Source of the DNA: Verrucomicrobiota bacterium
Lineage (GTDB): Bacteria > Verrucomicrobiota > Verrucomicrobiia > Limisphaerales > JAHEOI01
Direction of reading: 5' to 3'
NCBI GenBank assembly: GCA_018610125.1
Contig: JAHEOI010000062.1
Coordinates: 1 to 15,843, forward strand
DNA length: 15,843 bases
Position 1 is the first letter of the stretch. Every line of letters begins with the position of its first letter. The notes under the pieces were generated by a model, which did no database searches, had not been told where the DNA came from, and saw only the letters and a program-made list of their open reading frames with translations. Below, piece after piece: positions 15,317 to 15,843 of this stretch. Position numbers and translations under genes: made by a program.

Positions 15317-15843
15317 ATGGATAATCTGAATGCTTTGCCCCTCGCTCGCCCTCGGCTCACCCCGGAGCTCGATCCCGCCTTCAGGCCGGCCGCCTTGGTG
15401 AATGACGCCTTTCGTCAATGGGTCAGCGAGAGCCCCGGCTCACAAAAGGTCGACCTGGCACTTGAACAGGTCGATGGCTCGGTCTCTCGCTTTCCCACGG
15501 AAGTCCTTCCCGAGGATCATCCCAACGCCCGGGCCAACTTTCCGTACCTCGAGCGATTGACGAAATTCCTGCTCTGGTCTCGAGGCGCCTCCCGCATTTA
15601 CCTCGCCGGTCCCGAATTGCTCGCGAATGAGCTCAAGCGCCACTTCGAGCAATCGACGACGGGCCGCTTCGATGCCGATGTCATGGGGAATCGTATCTAT
15701 GAGCGCCCCTTTCAGGTGATTCCGACGTCATTCCAAGACCTTCCTCCCGCCCACGAAACGTCCGCCCCGCTGGGACGTCACCTCGATGGCTGCCGGATCG
15801 GCTTTGATCTGGGCGCCAGCGACCGCAAGGTCGCCGCGGTTCA
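15317..15843 (+). CDS. ROK-family (sugar kinase-like) protein with long N-terminal extension, 3' truncated
   Basis: The frame opens at the ATG at 15317 and stays open to the window end, giving 175 codons of a partial gene. AAGAGAA about 8 bases upstream is a weak ribosome site. The last visible residues, IGFDLGASDRKVAAV (about 161-175), match the phosphate-1 motif (DxGxTxxK-like, here with S for T) of the ROK/hexokinase/actin ATPase fold. This suggests a sugar kinase or ROK regulator that continues beyond the window. The roughly 160 preceding residues are not a normal ROK N-terminus, where this motif sits near residue 10 or after a helix-turn-helix of about 80 residues. No helix-turn-helix is evident here. 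The stretch is soluble and mixed alpha/beta in character (for example RIYLAGPELLANELKRHF at about 93-110). The gene follows the enolase-superfamily gene by 42 bp. A kinase role in sugar catabolism is likely but unproven. Confidence 0.75.
   Translation, partial: MDNLNALPLARPRLTPELDPAFRPAALVNDAFRQWVSESPGSQKVDLALEQVDGSVSRFPTEVLPEDHPNARANFPYLERLTKFLLWSRGASRIYLAGPELLANELKRHFEQSTTGRFDADVMGNRIYERPFQVIPTSFQDLPPAHETSAPLGRHLDGCRIGFDLGASDRKVAAV

Overview
The window is 15.8 kb of densely coding, moderately GC-rich bacterial DNA with no RNA gene, insertion sequence, CRISPR array or phage gene that I can see. The gene set suggests the PVC group, most likely Verrucomicrobiota or a Planctomycetes-like bacterium: a membrane sensor kinase with an extracytoplasmic beta-propeller, a fumarylacetoacetate-hydrolase-fold enzyme with a signal peptide, a DCC/lipase-maturation-factor fusion, a long mandelate racemase/enolase-family enzyme and a ROK protein with a long N-terminal extension. 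This placement is inferred from gene content and protein style only.

Left edge (3-845, plus strand): the C-terminal part of an alpha-phosphohexomutase, cut by the window start. It converges on a long minus-strand block.

Minus-strand block (918-10739), read from right to left. First come four tightly packed genes: two membrane proteins of unknown function (383 and 267 aa) and two large GTPases of dynamin-like design (677 and 591 aa). Successive genes overlap by 4 bp, are 26 bp apart, and overlap by 14 bp. After a gap of about 150 bp follow a 1061-aa sensor histidine kinase (signal peptide, beta-propeller, Y_Y_Y domain, TM, HisKA, HATPase) and its response regulator (receiver plus winged-helix DNA-binding domain). 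The four-gene GTPase/membrane cassette is the best candidate for an undescribed system. The 267-aa protein carries a clear tandem 11-residue helical repeat, a pattern seen in membrane-surface-binding helices, and it sits beside two G proteins of a class that usually remodels or surveys membranes.

Plus-strand block (10996-15843): an exported FAH-family enzyme, the DCC-LMF membrane fusion, an enolase-superfamily dehydratase/racemase-like enzyme, and the start of a ROK-family protein cut by the window end. Spacings of 57, 22 and 42 bp suggest one transcript. The enolase-superfamily, FAH-family and ROK genes together would fit sugar or sugar-acid metabolism, but no substrate can be read from the sequence. 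About 256 bp between the two divergent blocks (10740-10995) is the only sizeable non-coding stretch and probably holds promoters for both directions.
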